A stretch of DNA of 64,000 nucleotides from Hypomyces perniciosus (GCA_008477525.1 SPDT01000007.1:6510001-6574000), one strand, 5' to 3'. Counted from the first letter of the stretch, positions 32,548 through 44,504 are shown. The notes: generated by a model from the sequence alone, not told the origin. Translations and numbers: made by a program.

Positions 32548-34333
32548 TCAGAACTTTCTCGGTGATAGGTAGACGTTCACGGGCCCTTTCTGCCACAAAA
32601 TCCAAACTTTGCTGTTCTTGTCCCAGCCAATGCTGTCTTCTGCGAGCTTGAGATCAAAGTTCCAGACCAGTCGTGCAAGCATCAAACGCATTTCGGCATA
32701 AGCGAGACTAATTTGAAGACATAATTATTAGCATCTATGAGACTATGGGGCTCGTATGGGAGGCATTGCGCTAACTTTTTGCCGATGCAGTTTCGCGGGC
32801 CAATCGAGAAAGGCTGGAAGGCTTCCTTCTTGTCGTTTGCGAACCGTGGATCTCCAAGCCATCGTTCTGGAATAAATTCATCGGCATGAGTAAAGTAATC
32901 TGGGTGATGATATTGAGTCCATTGCCAGACTTCAGCACTGGTCTGTTCAATAGGTTGTAAGTATAAAATAGACCACCTTTGAGGCTTTTCTAAACAAGCA
33001 CTTACACCGGCTGGAACATAGTGACCAAGGATAGTTGCTCCCCCTTCAGCAATAGTTCGAGGTTGTGAAGCCGGTGCGGGAGGGTAAAGTCGCATCGACT
33101 CGTCAAGCACGGCGAGCAAGTATGTCAGATGCTGTACACTAAGCAGGTCGATATCTTCTTCTCTCGCAAAGGTTGAACGGACCTCCGCGGTCAACTTTGC
33201 TAGCGGTTCGGAATGCGATGCGAGATAATAAGCCGCTGCAGACAGTGTTGTGGCCGTTGTCTCCGAACCCGCAACGATCAGCATGCTGGCATTTGCGGCT
33301 ATCTCATCGAATGTCAATGCCTGAAGTTTGGGTGTCGATTAGTCCTCCATGGTCAAGTCAATTGCAGCTTTAGATATACGTACTTCTCCTCCGCCACGTT
33401 TGGTAGTCATGGCTGCGATGAAGTCAGGGCGATCAGTGCCACTGGCCAGTCTCCCTTGCACCTTGACTGCTGACAGTTCTCTGTGCTCTGCCCATTTTGT
33501 GGCCAGGTGTTTGGGCATGAAGTATCTCTGAAGAAACCACGAAACGACATTGAAACGCTTGAATACCGACAGGTATGCAAAATTGACGATGCTGATGAAG
33601 ATGAGTGAGACCCACGGATGGTAAGCCGAATCCTCAAGGCAGCCAAAGGGCTCACCAAAAGACAGGTCGCCGATGATATCAAAAGTTGCGTAGTTAAACC
33701 AATGAACAATGTTGATCTTCTTCGTGCCACCAGCGCTCTCTTTTTTGAGTTGCCGAAATAATGTGTCAACGTGCTTCTTGATGATGGGCTGTTGGTCAAT
33801 CATTGCCTGGTGAGAAAATCCGTTCGCAAGAATTCTCCGGTACCGAGTGTGGTCCTCACGATTAGCACCAATAATGTTGTTTCGATTACTTGCGTGACGA
33901 ATTTGACACTTCCCGTGCTCAGGCATGCCACTCTTGCGATGACCCTTGATCTCCTTCATGGCATCAGGATGGCAGTAGCATAAGGCATCTGGCGCGACCC
34001 TGACGATAGGTCCATATGTCATGTGCATTCTCAGCATCTGTCTGTGGCCGTCGCCCGATAATTGCAATCGGGAATATGGGATGTTGGTTATTGCCCAAAG
34101 TTTTGGCCCCGGGTATTTTCGCAAAGGATGAAAGAAAACATTGTGAGTTACCATCCATAACATGTATCCGAGTCCCTAGATAGTATATCATGGTTAGCAT
34201 GACAGGTTCAAGTCAGATACCCGAGGGAATTAATTCATCAACTTACCCATGCTACTGCAGCGATCAGGAAGAACGCAGCGAACCGTTTTGGGGTGACTGT
34301 AGTCCAGTCGTCATGTTGGACAAGTAAGCTCAT
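32548..34333 (-). CDS. Cytochrome P450, CYP65/isotrichodermin-hydroxylase-like
   Basis: Microsomal P450 of 506 residues from five exons: 34333-34247, 34175-33384, 33320-33006, 32942-32776 and 32707-32548. All junctions keep the frame, and introns of 63-71 nt have canonical ends. The N-terminal anchor is FAAFFLIAAVAWGLGYMLWMV, followed by NVFFHPLRKYPGPKLW. The I-helix is MLIVAGSETTATTLSAAAYYL, with the acid-alcohol pair replaced as in this group by ETT. ExxR is ESMR, the PERW motif is FIPERWLGDPRFANDK, and the haem loop FSIGPRNCIGKNLAYAEMRL is completed across the last intron. The sequence style is close to the TRI11/CYP65 branch that oxidises sesquiterpenoids such as isotrichodermin. A TATATAAATA box lies 83 bases upstream of the start. 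The gene is intact. A terpene synthase stands about 11 kb away beyond the retroelement. Confidence 0.93.
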
Positions 34334-34415
34334 GATTCAGGGTGTCCCAGTAATAAAACCACTTTTCTTGTGAGAGAAACGAGTGAAAACAGAGACAGCA
34401 AACGGAGACCATGGT

Positions 34416-34425
34416 TATTTATATA
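34416..34425 (-). promoter_or_regulatory. Probable TATA box of the P450 gene
   Basis: Minus strand reads TATATAAATA, ending 83 bases before the ATG at 34333. Position and sequence fit a fungal core promoter. Confidence 0.55.
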
Positions 34426-35152
34426 CAAAACATGCAACAGTCCGCCTCCAACCTCCTCAGACAGTTGGTCGCTTCTAACTACAATGCCCCGTAAGTGAAT
34501 GCCGACAGACCGATCTGAGCCTGGAGCTTCTCCAACGTCACGACGCATGAAATGAAATACTTGGCAACGTTCTATAGGCCCCTTTATTGTCGTAAAACAG
34601 GCAACGGATGACAATCTTAATATTGACGGCTAATCGGATCGGCCCGCCACGGAGACAAAGTCGGACCATCCTACATCAGACGGCGTAAATCGAAAAGGGG
34701 ATTTCCACGGGTCCGTGGCAATTCCGCGGGACTGAATTTCACCCACCACGGACATATGCAGACGTCATGTGCAGTAAATGGGGTTAATGGACATACAATA
34801 CTAGGAGTTATTTGGTAGAGGCCATGTGCAGCAGCCCACAAAGAAATCAGCACCTCACTATCACATCATACAACGAGTACAGTACAGCATACTGAAATCA
34901 TCATCACTCACACCCTCCTTTACTTGTGGAGCATTCATGTAGCTAAAAATAAAGTTTTCTTGTTACTACCCTTCTACTAGGTACCTCAGAACAGTATTTT
35001 GGGTCACAGGACCCAGATACATACAAAAAGAGGATACAATAAACAAGGGCTATACCCGGACCTCAGATACAGTATATAGAAAGTAAATCCTATACAGTTA
35101 TCTAGCTGCATTGTGGCAGCCAAGACCGCATGCGGCTGAGCATAGAGGCGAA
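34426..35152. other. Intergenic, no supported gene
   Basis: Lies between the P450 promoter and the stop of the small secreted protein gene. Only short frames. Confidence 0.5.
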
Positions 35153-35907
35153 TTAGGCGTACTCTGCAGCTCGCTTGAGCGCCTGCTCAACAAGGACATT
35201 GATCTCCTCCTTGGTGATCCAGTTAACCGAGTCCACTTTCTTGTCCTTTGGGTTCTCCTCGTTGCGTTTCTTGGACACGACCTGCTTCCCAAAGTCCCCG
35301 TGCTCGACGGCATTGACAAAGGCCTCAAATTGGTCTTTCACGCCATCAAGTGGGAGTTTCGTGATCGCCGTGTCTCGAGCCGAGAGCCCAGAGAGGTCAC
35401 GGCGTCCCAGGTTGAACCAGTCCTTGCCGATGAGGTCACAGTTCTCGTTTTTCTGGGTACACTGCTCCACGATATTAATCTTCCATTTCTTTTCGTCCTC
35501 CAATTGGATGGCTCCGCAAATGCCCCAGCACAGGCCGCATGCAATGATTCCGAAGATGCAAGAGACGGTGCAGGGGATCTGACATTTGGTCTAAAGAGAA
35601 GTTAGTTCAATGAACCTTCATTGATTGAAAGGGTATCGTCTGGATGAGACTGCAACTTACAATGTCGCCTCTTTCTTCCATCTGTAGAAAATAAAGGTCA
35701 GTATATAATGCCCTAAGTCATTTTCATTTGGTAGAGATTGTGTCAATGACTTACCCTTGGATCCGAAGGGTTGTAACCGGGGGTCATTTTGTCAGAGTTT
35801 CTGACGATCTCCTCAATGGTGCCGTTGGGCGCATCCCTAGCCTCCATAGCTGGGACATACACCGCGGAGGCGAGGCCGAGAAGAGGAAACATAATGGAGT
35901 AACGCAT
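35153..35907 (-). CDS. Small secreted or membrane-tethered Cys-rich protein, unknown function
   Basis: Spliced product of 203 residues from three exons: 35907-35755, a 21-nt exon 35681-35661 (MEERGDI), and 35590-35153. Introns 35682-35754 and 35591-35660 have GTAAGT donors. The N-terminus MRYSIMFPLLGLASAV looks like a signal peptide. Residues 59-80 (TKCQIPCTVSCIFGIIACGLCWGICGAI) form a Cys-rich hydrophobic stretch that could be a membrane helix or the core of a small disulfide fold. The remainder is hydrophilic and lysine-rich, ending in EEINVLVEQALKRAAEYA. I do not recognise a family. The gene is the right size for a secreted effector-like protein. The RIP-affected retroelement begins about 260 bases upstream of its start, so its expression may be influenced by that insertion. 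Confidence 0.7.
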
Positions 35908-36168
35908 TGTTGATAGAGTACAGGGGTTGTGTGGACTAAAGTATTATAGTGATGTGTGAACTGAAGTATTGTAGTGATGGGATCTCAACACTGTCCTGAC
36001 AGGTTATCCTGGGGGGGTCCCGAGAATTATATAGATGGAATCTCACACTGATAGAGTTGAGCTCGGGTCATTATGGTGAGTTAGAGTATATCAACTTGGG
36101 AGAAGTTATGCATGTCAACCTCAATCTTATAAGAGTAAAGAGCGCTGTTCTAAGCTTTCATGCAGCCC

Positions 36169-36182
36169 GAATATAGCGTGCT
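36169..36182. repeat. Left target-site duplication, 14 bp
   Basis: GAATATAGCGTGCT, identical to the copy at 42098-42111. Direct repeats immediately flanking the retroelement, the hallmark of target-primed insertion. Confidence 0.9.
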
Positions 36183-36316
36183 CAGCTTCCCTCCTACATC
36201 TACAGGTACCCCTACCTTTGGGTGCCTACTCACAGTAAAAATCACCACCTCTTGACTAGCTACCAAGAAAACACCCTCAAATCCCCCCCTCGCCCTTCCT
36301 AGGCCCCTTGAGCAAG

Positions 36317-37900
36317 ATGGCAACCGCCTCTATCCTCTCGGACGCCCAACCCAACCAAATCACCGCCGCCGCCGGGCTGGCAACGAACCCCTAAGACCAG
36401 AGAAAGGCCACCCCAGCTCTCCCGGGCATCGCGAACCCGTTCGCACTGCCCATCACACCCAAAAAGCGCCCGATCAAAGAAGTCCGCTTTAGAAACGCTA
36501 AAGCCCCAAGAATCGACTTCAGCAACGAAACCCCTAAACCTGGCCCTAAAAGAACAGCCAATCTATATAAACCCCTCGATATATCTCTTTACAGCCGCCT
36601 AGCAGAGCAGTATACAGAAAAAGAGGAAATCAGGAACGCCTATAGGGAAGTACTGCTAGGCACCTTTAAAGCCGTTAACGTCTACTTCACTACACTTAAA
36701 CGGAAATATTATAAAGCTGCCGCTTTACAGATCATAAAAGCTTTATAGAAATCTCTTATTAACTTCACTGCTACCCAGCATTATAACCTAAAGGGCATCC
36801 TAACCCCCAAAAAATTAGGCATTAACGACGACAATACCTAACATCCTAAAGCCATAAGGAAGCAAGCCCCTATTAGCCCACGTAACCCCACAAGCCCCAC
36901 CCTATCAGATAAGGACAGCCTGCTCCTACCCACTAGCAAGCCAGGCAAAGGCCCTACAGTATCCTATGCTAAGGCAGTCAAGCAAGGCACATAACCTACT
37001 AAAATCCCCCCCCCCCCTTGCAATAACTAAATAAAAAGAAAAAACAATAAAAAACATTAAAGATAACTCAAAGAAAACCCTTAATAAGGATACTGGCTCT
37101 AAAGCCTTTAACGACAAGATCTTCCTCTAGGTCCCCTAGACTATATCTAGAGAAAGAACACTGCCGTTAAGGCCAAAAGCAGTATTATCAAATTCTGCAG
37201 ACTTAACTATATAGACATTATATATATACAAAAAGTATATACAGGCTTTACTATCTAAACTAAAAACTAAAATTCCTATAATAAACTCCTCTTCTTTAAA
37301 GCAGAATTCGCTAAAAAAGGGATAAAACTAAAAAAAGCAGAAAGTTAATAAACTTTTATAGTATAAAAAGTCCCCTATTACTTTACCGACATTAAAGGGA
37401 TTTACTTTACTGACCCTTTAGTCGCTATAAAAACGCAACTCTAGGCTAAGTCTAGCACCCCCCCCGCCAGATATAAACCATTACAGCATAGAGAAGACAT
37501 TAACTCCTAAAACTAAATCATCTTATTCAGGGATAAAGTTAAACCTAGCTTCAGACTATTCAAATACTCTGCCCCTGCAAAACAGCTAATCTTAAAGGCA
37601 TAGATCATTTAATATAACCGCTGCCTAGGCTTCTATAATCTTAAGGCTTGCAACCGCACAGAACACTGCAAGAAGTGCGGCAGGTTATCGCACAGAGAGT
37701 GCATAAACCCTAAGCAGTATACCAACTGTAATAGACCTTACTTATCTACAGCGCTAAACTGCACAGTATATCCGAAACATAAAGACAGCAAGATCAAACA
37801 GCCTATTAAAGACCAACTCTAGGCTATCCAGAAACTTAAAACAACTAAGTTTATTAAAATATACCTAAACACCAGTATAGACAGACCTAAAGTAATCCTC
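36317..37900 (+). pseudogene. LINE ORF1 (gag-like) remnant
   Basis: Starts at ATG 36317 (MATASILSDAQPNQITAAAG). The frame is broken by TAA after about 25 codons and later by TAG where TGG is expected. Zinc-knuckle-like sequence at about 37645-37760 reads CNRTEHCKKCGRLSHREC then YTNCNRPYLSTALNC, as in nucleic-acid-binding ORF1 proteins of fungal LINEs. End is approximate. Confidence 0.75.
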
Positions 37901-38479
37901 TAAAGGATAACCTAAAATAAAGACACCTATACCTATACCTACTCTATAAAAGCCATAAAAGTAATATAAAACCTATATATAAAGGGCACCCTTACCCCAG
38001 CCCCTTAAAGCCAGGATAAAAGGCCCGCCGTAAACAACAGTAAAGGCAAGTTAATCCCTTCCACCCTGGCAAAAAGCTTTTTTACACCTTAACCTATAGG
38101 CCCTGCAAACCCCTATCTAAGCCAGACTCCCGCCCTATCGCAGCTAATACCAAAAGTCTTAACAAAATCCCCTATTTACATCCTATTAAACGCCTTATCC
38201 CCACTAAAGTCAGCTATTTAAGTCGCCGACAATAATACTAATATAAACACTAAACAAATAGCACGCCCTGGCAATTAAACCACTAAAAACATAGCCTTTA
38301 AATCCTGTAAATAAATATAAGACAAAAACCAGAATGCTATAATACTGCACTCTCCCTTATATAAAAGGGTAGCTTTAATATTATTTTAATATAAAAACTA
38401 TAGGCAAAGTAAGACTGCACCTCTTTACATAAATAAATAAAGAACTACCCAGGGTATAGAACCTTTAACCCCCTAAGGA

Positions 38480-41400
38480 ACTAGATATAAAACCCCCCCT
38501 TAATTCTTATATATATTAAGATCTTACTTAACCTACCAGTAACTTAACTATAACCAGTTAGACTTAAAGACCGCAATATATACTAGATACAGGTTTGCGA
38601 CTATACTATCGTTAACATCTACTGCAGGGCAATAGAAACCATTATAATAAATATCCTTAAAAGGTAGGGGCGCCCCCCCTTAAAAACTATTATAGCAGGG
38701 GACTTCAATGCAATATACTAGACCTAGCAACCCGGCAGCAGGACTAACACCGCAAGAAACCAGGTAAAAGAATAGGCAAAAGGAGCAGGTCTCTCTCCCT
38801 CTCTTATCGATATACTAACTAACTATTACAGCAATACAATTAACTTAATCTTCACTAATACAGCCGCCTAGACAGTAATAAACAGACAACTAGATATAAG
38901 GTTAAACCATTTCATACTTATCACTACTCTGCTAAACTTAACAGCCCCGCTAACTACTAAAGGCAAGCTCTATATCCCATTTAAATCCCTCCTAGACTTT
39001 AGCTAACTAATATATAGCTATAAATCCTGCCTACTAGACTTAAACCCTAACAGTATTATATAAAAAGACTTAAATAAAGCGGCCTAAGCTTTACAAAACC
39101 TTTTTACTACCGCTATAATAAAGGCCAGCAAAAGAAGGCATCAAAACGGCCACAGCGCACCATAATAGGACCATAACTGCAAAAAGGCATAAAAGGCAGT
39201 GATAGCGACTATTAATGTATCCGAGGAAAAAGAAGCCGCCAAGAAGACCCTGCATACAACTATCTTATAAAAGAAAGCAGCCCACTAAGACTCGATTATA
39301 GCCGCAGTAAAACCAGGCAAAGGCATATTCCAGGTAGCCAAATAAAGGAAGGCCATTAACCAGTTTTAACCACTACCCTTAATAGACAAAGACCATCAGG
39401 TTATAGACCTAACAGATAAAGCCACCCTCCTATAAAAGATAATCCTTAAATGCAGGGAAGCGTTTAAAGATATTAATACCCCTTAGGATCACCTAGTCCG
39501 CCCCTTTAAAAATATCCCCTAAAATAAAGAACTAAGTAAGGAAAAAGTAATAAAAGCTATTATTAAAGCAGGGAATACTGCCCCTAAAGCAGACAAAATC
39601 TCAGTAAAATTTCTTAAAATAGCTTAGCCAGCAGTCTGCAACTTTATATACAAGCTCTTTAAAGGATACTTAAAGATCAAATACTACCTAACCCCTTTTT
39701 AAAATACTAAAATAACCTTTATACCTAAGCTAAATAAGGTAGACTACTTTAAGTATAAAGCTTAACAGCTAATCTTACTTTTATTATATATAGGCAAAAG
39801 CTTAAAGAGGCTATTAGTATAAAAGATTATAAGAGATACACTTAAATATAAAGTACTCCTAAAATAATACTTTAAAGCTCTGCTGAAAAAAAGCACTATA
39901 GACCTCCTTGCCTGCCTTATTTACAATATAAAACTAGCACTTTTTAAGGGAAAAAAGGCATTAATCTTTACCCTTAATATTTTAAAAGCTTTTAATATTA
40001 TAATAAAGAACTATATAACCTTTTAATTTAGGGAATAGGGATAGCTAGACTAGTTTACCAGATAGGTAGAGTCTTTCCTAAGCGACTATATAGTCTCTAT
40101 TTAGAAAAAAGATAGCACTACCTTTCCCTACAGTGAACTTAAGTGCAGAACTCTTTAGGGATCCCCTTTCTTATTAATCTTATTTATACTATATATTGCC
40201 CTACTCCTGGAAATAAAATAGGCCAGCAATAAACGCTTTAGCTATACAGATAATATTACTTTCCTGGCTATAGGCCCTTATATAGGCTATACTTTAATAA
40301 TACTATAAAATAAGCTGGACTAAACAGTCTAGTAAGGTTAGGAAAACGTAATCTCCTTCGCTCTAAATAAAGCCAAACTCCTCCACTTTTATAAAAGATA
40401 TAGACCTAATCCTTAACACCCAGTAATATTAAAAGGAAAATAAATTAACCTTAAAGAATATATAAAATAACTTAGTATTATTCTTAACCCTAAACTATTA
40501 TTTAAAAAACATATAGAGGCCTAGGCAGGCAAGGCCTTAAAGATAGCCAACTTCCTAAAAAGCCTCAATAAAACCTAAAAAGGCTCCCCCTTTAATGCAG
40601 TAGCTATAGCGGCTAAGGCCTATATACTACCAGTCGCCCTATATAGCATAAAGGTATAGTAGCCTAGCTTAAAGAGAGAATCCAGGAATAACCCTAGCAG
40701 GATAGTAAATATAAGTATTAATAACCTCGCAGCAAAACTAGACAAAGCCTTTAAAACTACAGCCCGCGCTATCCTACTAGTCTAAAAAACCACCCTTATC
40801 CCAGTACTTTATAAAGAGTCCGGTATCCCGCCTGCATTTACAGTTCTCGCCTAGGCAAGACTAAAAAACACCGCCCAACTTATAAGTCTAGACTACTTTT
40901 ATTTACTAACTAATAGGATTAATAGACTAAATATCTAAATCCCTGCAACTCGCCTATAAAAGACAGCTAAACTTATTAGCAGGTCTATCTAACCTACCCT
41001 CTTCGCCTATAAACCCTATTTTATTAAAGCTAGCCCAAACTTTAAAACACTTAAGAAAAAGGTAGCCATATAGAAGCACCTTAAACTAATAGACTTACTG
41101 CCAGCCTTAACAGTAATAGCTTACTTAAATAGCTTTTAACTTAATAAAAAGACTAAATAAAAAGCAGCAGTATACTATAAAGCTAAAGTCTATAAAGACT
41201 GCAGGCCATTCGCTAATGCAGAGGTCTATAACGCAAAAGCTATAAAAGCTGCTAAAGCAATTAAAATAGTAGCTAGACTTGTAAAGAATAACCCCAGAAT
41301 CAATAAAATATATATCTTTTTTAATAATATATTAATAGTTAAAGGCCTACTAGGCAAAGCCCTAACCTTATTATAAGAAGAGTTTATACAGTTCTAATAT

Positions 41401-42060
41401 ACAGTAAAAGAGATATACTTTTATAAAGTATTTATTTCTTAGGTACTAGGCTATAAAGATATATAAGGCAATAAAACAGTAAATAAACTAGTAAAAGAAA
41501 AGACAGCCTTTAACCTCCCCCTATAAAGCTAAAGTACTTTAATATATATTAAGTATTAAGTAAAAGCAGAAAGAAAAACCCTTTAAAGGAAATACTAAAA
41601 GGCAAACGCCCCGGAAAACTATTAACTATAAGACCTAGGAGCACTGCCGAATCCCCCAGAACTAAAACTCCCTTAACTTATCTTACATAGGCTGCTAGCA
41701 GAAAGGTCTAGTTACAGAGACTTTTAAAGCTACTATAACCATTTTAGCCACAATACGCAATCCTATTGCAGATGCGGCTCCCCTAAAGAACCAGGGCACT
41801 TTACTGAATGCCGCATAACGAGGAGATTCCTCCTTAAAACACTAAAAGGCGAGAGACTAGTTATATACCTACTAAGACCTAAAAGGAGCGAGACTTTCTA
41901 GAAGCTGGTAAAGGAGGTAAACCTATACAGCCCCCCTCTACAAGATATAGATTAAGAATACACTAAAACTTTCCTTTATCCAGCAAAACGTAGCAAACAG
42001 GGTCTAGACCCCTAGCTCCTACCGACCTATTGCCCAGACAAGGCTATTATACCTAGATAC
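38480..42060 (+). pseudogene. LINE ORF2 remnant: endonuclease, reverse transcriptase, RNase H
   Basis: APE-type endonuclease: VCDYTIVNIYCRA near 38587, then AGDFNA at 38694-38711. Reverse transcriptase: a degraded GVPQGSP (L-stop-GSPFLLILF) near 40155 and YTDNI for YADDI at 40243-40257. RNase H: the C-terminal pattern WVPGHKDIEGN survives as stop-VLGYKDI-stop-GN near 41441-41470. A CCHC-type end, CRCGSPKEPGHFTECR, lies at about 41769-41816. Many in-frame stops; not functional. Confidence 0.85.
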
Positions 42061-42097
42061 AGAGTGGTTGTAAATAGTAATAAAAAATAAAAAAAAA

Positions 42098-42111
42098 GAA
42101 TATAGCGTGCT
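42098..42111. repeat. Right target-site duplication, 14 bp
   Basis: Second copy of GAATATAGCGTGCT, directly after the A-rich tail. No mismatch to the left copy. Confidence 0.9.
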
Positions 42112-43650
42112 GTGAGCCTAAGGCTTCATCGGTTGGATTTGTCGCGAGATAATGTATTAATGTACAACTTAAAAGAGACTTTCACAGTCAGGCGTCCGCC
42201 ATGCATACGAGCATTGGCTTCAATTAAAAGAAAGGGAAAAAATTCACTGGAAAGCCAACAATAACCTCTTCAGCTGATGTAAATCTTGACTTTGTGAGAG
42301 CAGTGCGATTGTCTCATTTTCGGAGCGCTCCCCGCAATAATCTGTTATTCAGGGCGTTATCTCTTATGATTTGCATCATGAAGCCCCTGGGGAAGCGAAA
42401 ACTTAAAGCCCATGAAATTGAAGTCCGTTTCTAAGGCAGCCAAGCACCCTAACCTTATGTCAGAAGATATCATGTCTTTCTCGAGCTTGTGGTCGATCTC
42501 GGAGTGCGGTGCTAAAGCTCGGGCCGATCCGAAGCATCCGCGGACTTCTCTCCCGATTGCATTCCATGTGGAGCAACTTGAATTCCGAATAATCTCCTGA
42601 CGTCAGTCGATCTTTGAGATTTGACTGGGTTGGTGGGTTACACACAGCTTAATGGCGTGCTGGACATACCCTCAGTCGCCACCTGGCTGTTTCTGAGAAA
42701 TGGGGGTGAATGGCAGTGATTGGAGTCTCAGTAAGCCGAGGGACCGATGTGAACCATCATCCATTCTTCTGTTGGGGACACTGCTGTCCCTCCTTTGCTG
42801 CAGATGGTATATTGAATCGTTTTGATAAGGAGAATGATTGTTGTATCGTGAGGGTACAGAGTACACTGTTCACTGCATCTATCATCTACAGCACCCATAG
42901 ACATGTTCGTTCTTTCTAGATATACAAAGGTCCAGATGGCACTGTAATCAAGGGCCGACGGCAAGGCATTCCAAACTCTTACCCCTTCAAGAGACGCGAG
43001 TTCCTTCTAAGAAACAAGATGAGGCTGGCAAACAGTCGGAATCTAGGAACCCGCACCCTGATATCATTACTTTATATAAAACTGAGGTTGATTGGTCCAT
43101 CTTTGAAGGGAGAATGAAAGATGAGAACAGAGTTTAAGCAGGCGTGCATTACCCGCATTCCGACAGAACAAATTTAGATGCTAGATGGAATGCTGTTGTA
43201 ATGTCACATCTAGCGAGGGCTTTGAGCACTGGAAACATCGGTAAGCATTTAATTAGTATCCAACTGCATCGTACGTGTGGTCGTAGCGGTTGGGCCGATT
43301 GGCAGATACTTCGATGACAAGACTGTCGATTCATCAGCATCTCGTTCAGATTTGAGCTTGTACATGGTAATTGTTACGTTCACAAAAAGTGTGTCTATCA
43401 ATTCAAGGACCTCGATGTCAGCATCCCATGGTCCATTAAGGCTGCTCTAGTATCAACTTTCAGAAAGAAGGCCAAGCTAAGGGGGAATCAGGCTCTCGGA
43501 AACAAGAAATACGGACCCGTGGCACTCCCATTCAATCCAACTTCCAAGAGTCTCAGATGATCGATCTCGCCTCCATCGGAATGGACATCATGCCGGTTTA
43601 TAACCCTCTTGGGGAATGCTAAGCCACAGAACTTACATGATTCGGCAAAA
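42112..43650. other. Intergenic, no supported gene
   Basis: Normal base composition resumes directly after the target repeat. Short frames at 42412-42964 have no domain. The last part should hold the promoter of the gene at 43782. Confidence 0.5.
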
Positions 43651-43658
43651 TATAAAGA
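43651..43658 (+). promoter_or_regulatory. Probable TATA box
   Basis: TATAAAGA, about 125 bases upstream of the ATG at 43782, leaving room for a short leader. Confidence 0.5.
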
Positions 43659-43781
43659 CCTAATATCCGCTGGGCCACACCATCTTCAGCAACAAACAAG
43701 TCGCATTACATAGAAGCACAATTACCAATCCCGACGATCTCTCAAGCAAGTATTCGCTGTAGCTGAATATCCAACACCAAG

Positions 43782-44504
43782 ATGAAGTACACAGCAGTCA
43801 CCTTCGCATTCCTGGCCCCAACTGCCTGCCTTGCCTTAGTCGGCAATCAATGGCGATTTCCAAAGAGCCCCAGTGGGGGCCTCAAGGACATAACCTTCCC
43901 TATCAACATGGCCAACGCAAATCATGTCTCAGGCTATTACTATGCTCAGCAATTCAACTTTCAGAATGTCAAGAATGTCGGCTACACTGGTATCCAGCCG
44001 AGACCGGATTCCAAGGGCAAAAGCATTGTCCATGGGGTATTCTCATCTTTCCAAGCCAACACAACATTAACCGACCCCAACTGCCACCAAGGAGCCGATG
44101 GCGGTCCAGGAGTCAGTTACGCTGTGGATATTGAGGGTAGCTACAATCATACGTGGAACCTCGTCGTTGAGAATACTTCAGGTACCACCTGGTCGGGAAC
44201 ACTCGTGGACAGCGTCACGGGTCAGGAGACGCACATCGGATCGTGGACTCTCCCAGATGGAGCTGGTGGCATCAAGTCGACGCAGGTGGGATTTGTCGAA
44301 TACTATAAGTGGAACGACGGCAAAAAGCATGACTGTAAGGATCTGCCCAAGACGGAGGCGACTTTTTACAATCCCACTACCAACACGACTGGGGCGGGAG
44401 CTGGTGATGTCGGCAAGCCGTATGAATACGGAAATTGTAAGAGCAATGTCAACTTCACCTTGTCTCAAGTTCCGTCGGGGTGGAATGTTAAGGTGGGATT
44501 TTGA
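43782..44504 (+). CDS. Secreted protein, DUF3472-like
   Basis: A 240-residue single-exon secreted protein. MKYTAVTFAFLAPTACLALV is a signal peptide. The mature protein starts GNQWRFPKSPSGGLKDITFPINMANANHVSGYYYAQQFNF, then VGYTGIQPRPDSKGKSIVHGVFSSF and the acidic, Cys-containing CHQGADGGPGVSYAVDI, followed by GTTWSGTLVD and HIGSWTLP. This pattern recalls the DUF3472 family of secreted fungal/bacterial proteins with a beta-sandwich look; I assign it by memory of the pattern and with reserve. Four cysteines (in CHQ, DCKD, NCKS and one in the signal) could form a disulfide or two. Potential N-glycosylation sites are frequent (NTTL, NHTW, NTSG, NTTG, NFTL). The function is unknown. Confidence 0.75.
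   Translation: MKYTAVTFAFLAPTACLALVGNQWRFPKSPSGGLKDITFPINMANANHVSGYYYAQQFNFQNVKNVGYTGIQPRPDSKGKSIVHGVFSSFQANTTLTDPNCHQGADGGPGVSYAVDIEGSYNHTWNLVVENTSGTTWSGTLVDSVTGQETHIGSWTLPDGAGGIKSTQVGFVEYYKWNDGKKHDCKDLPKTEATFYNPTTNTTGAGAGDVGKPYEYGNCKSNVNFTLSQVPSGWNVKVGF

Larger units (their letters stand above)
36183..42097 (+). mobile_element. RIP-degraded non-LTR retrotransposon, Tad1-like LINE
   Basis: A 5.9-kb element in + orientation, flanked by perfect 14-bp direct repeats and ending in an A-rich tail (TAATAAAAAATAAAAAAAAA). It has the LINE order gag-like ORF1, endonuclease, reverse transcriptase, RNase H and a terminal CCHC. Stops occur in every frame. Changes fit RIP: at the polymerase motif YADDI (40243-40257) the text is YTDNI, needing only two TpG-to-TpA changes (GCA to ACA, GAT to AAT). 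Tryptophan TGG codons have become TAG. Base composition drops sharply to AT/TpA-rich exactly between the target repeats, and flanking DNA is normal, so mutation followed the element's boundaries. No LTRs are present. Confidence 0.92.

Noticed and set aside
36183..42097. A novel AT-rich genetic system
   Set aside because: Domain order, A-rich tail and target repeats identify a degraded LINE; the unusual base pattern is explained by RIP.
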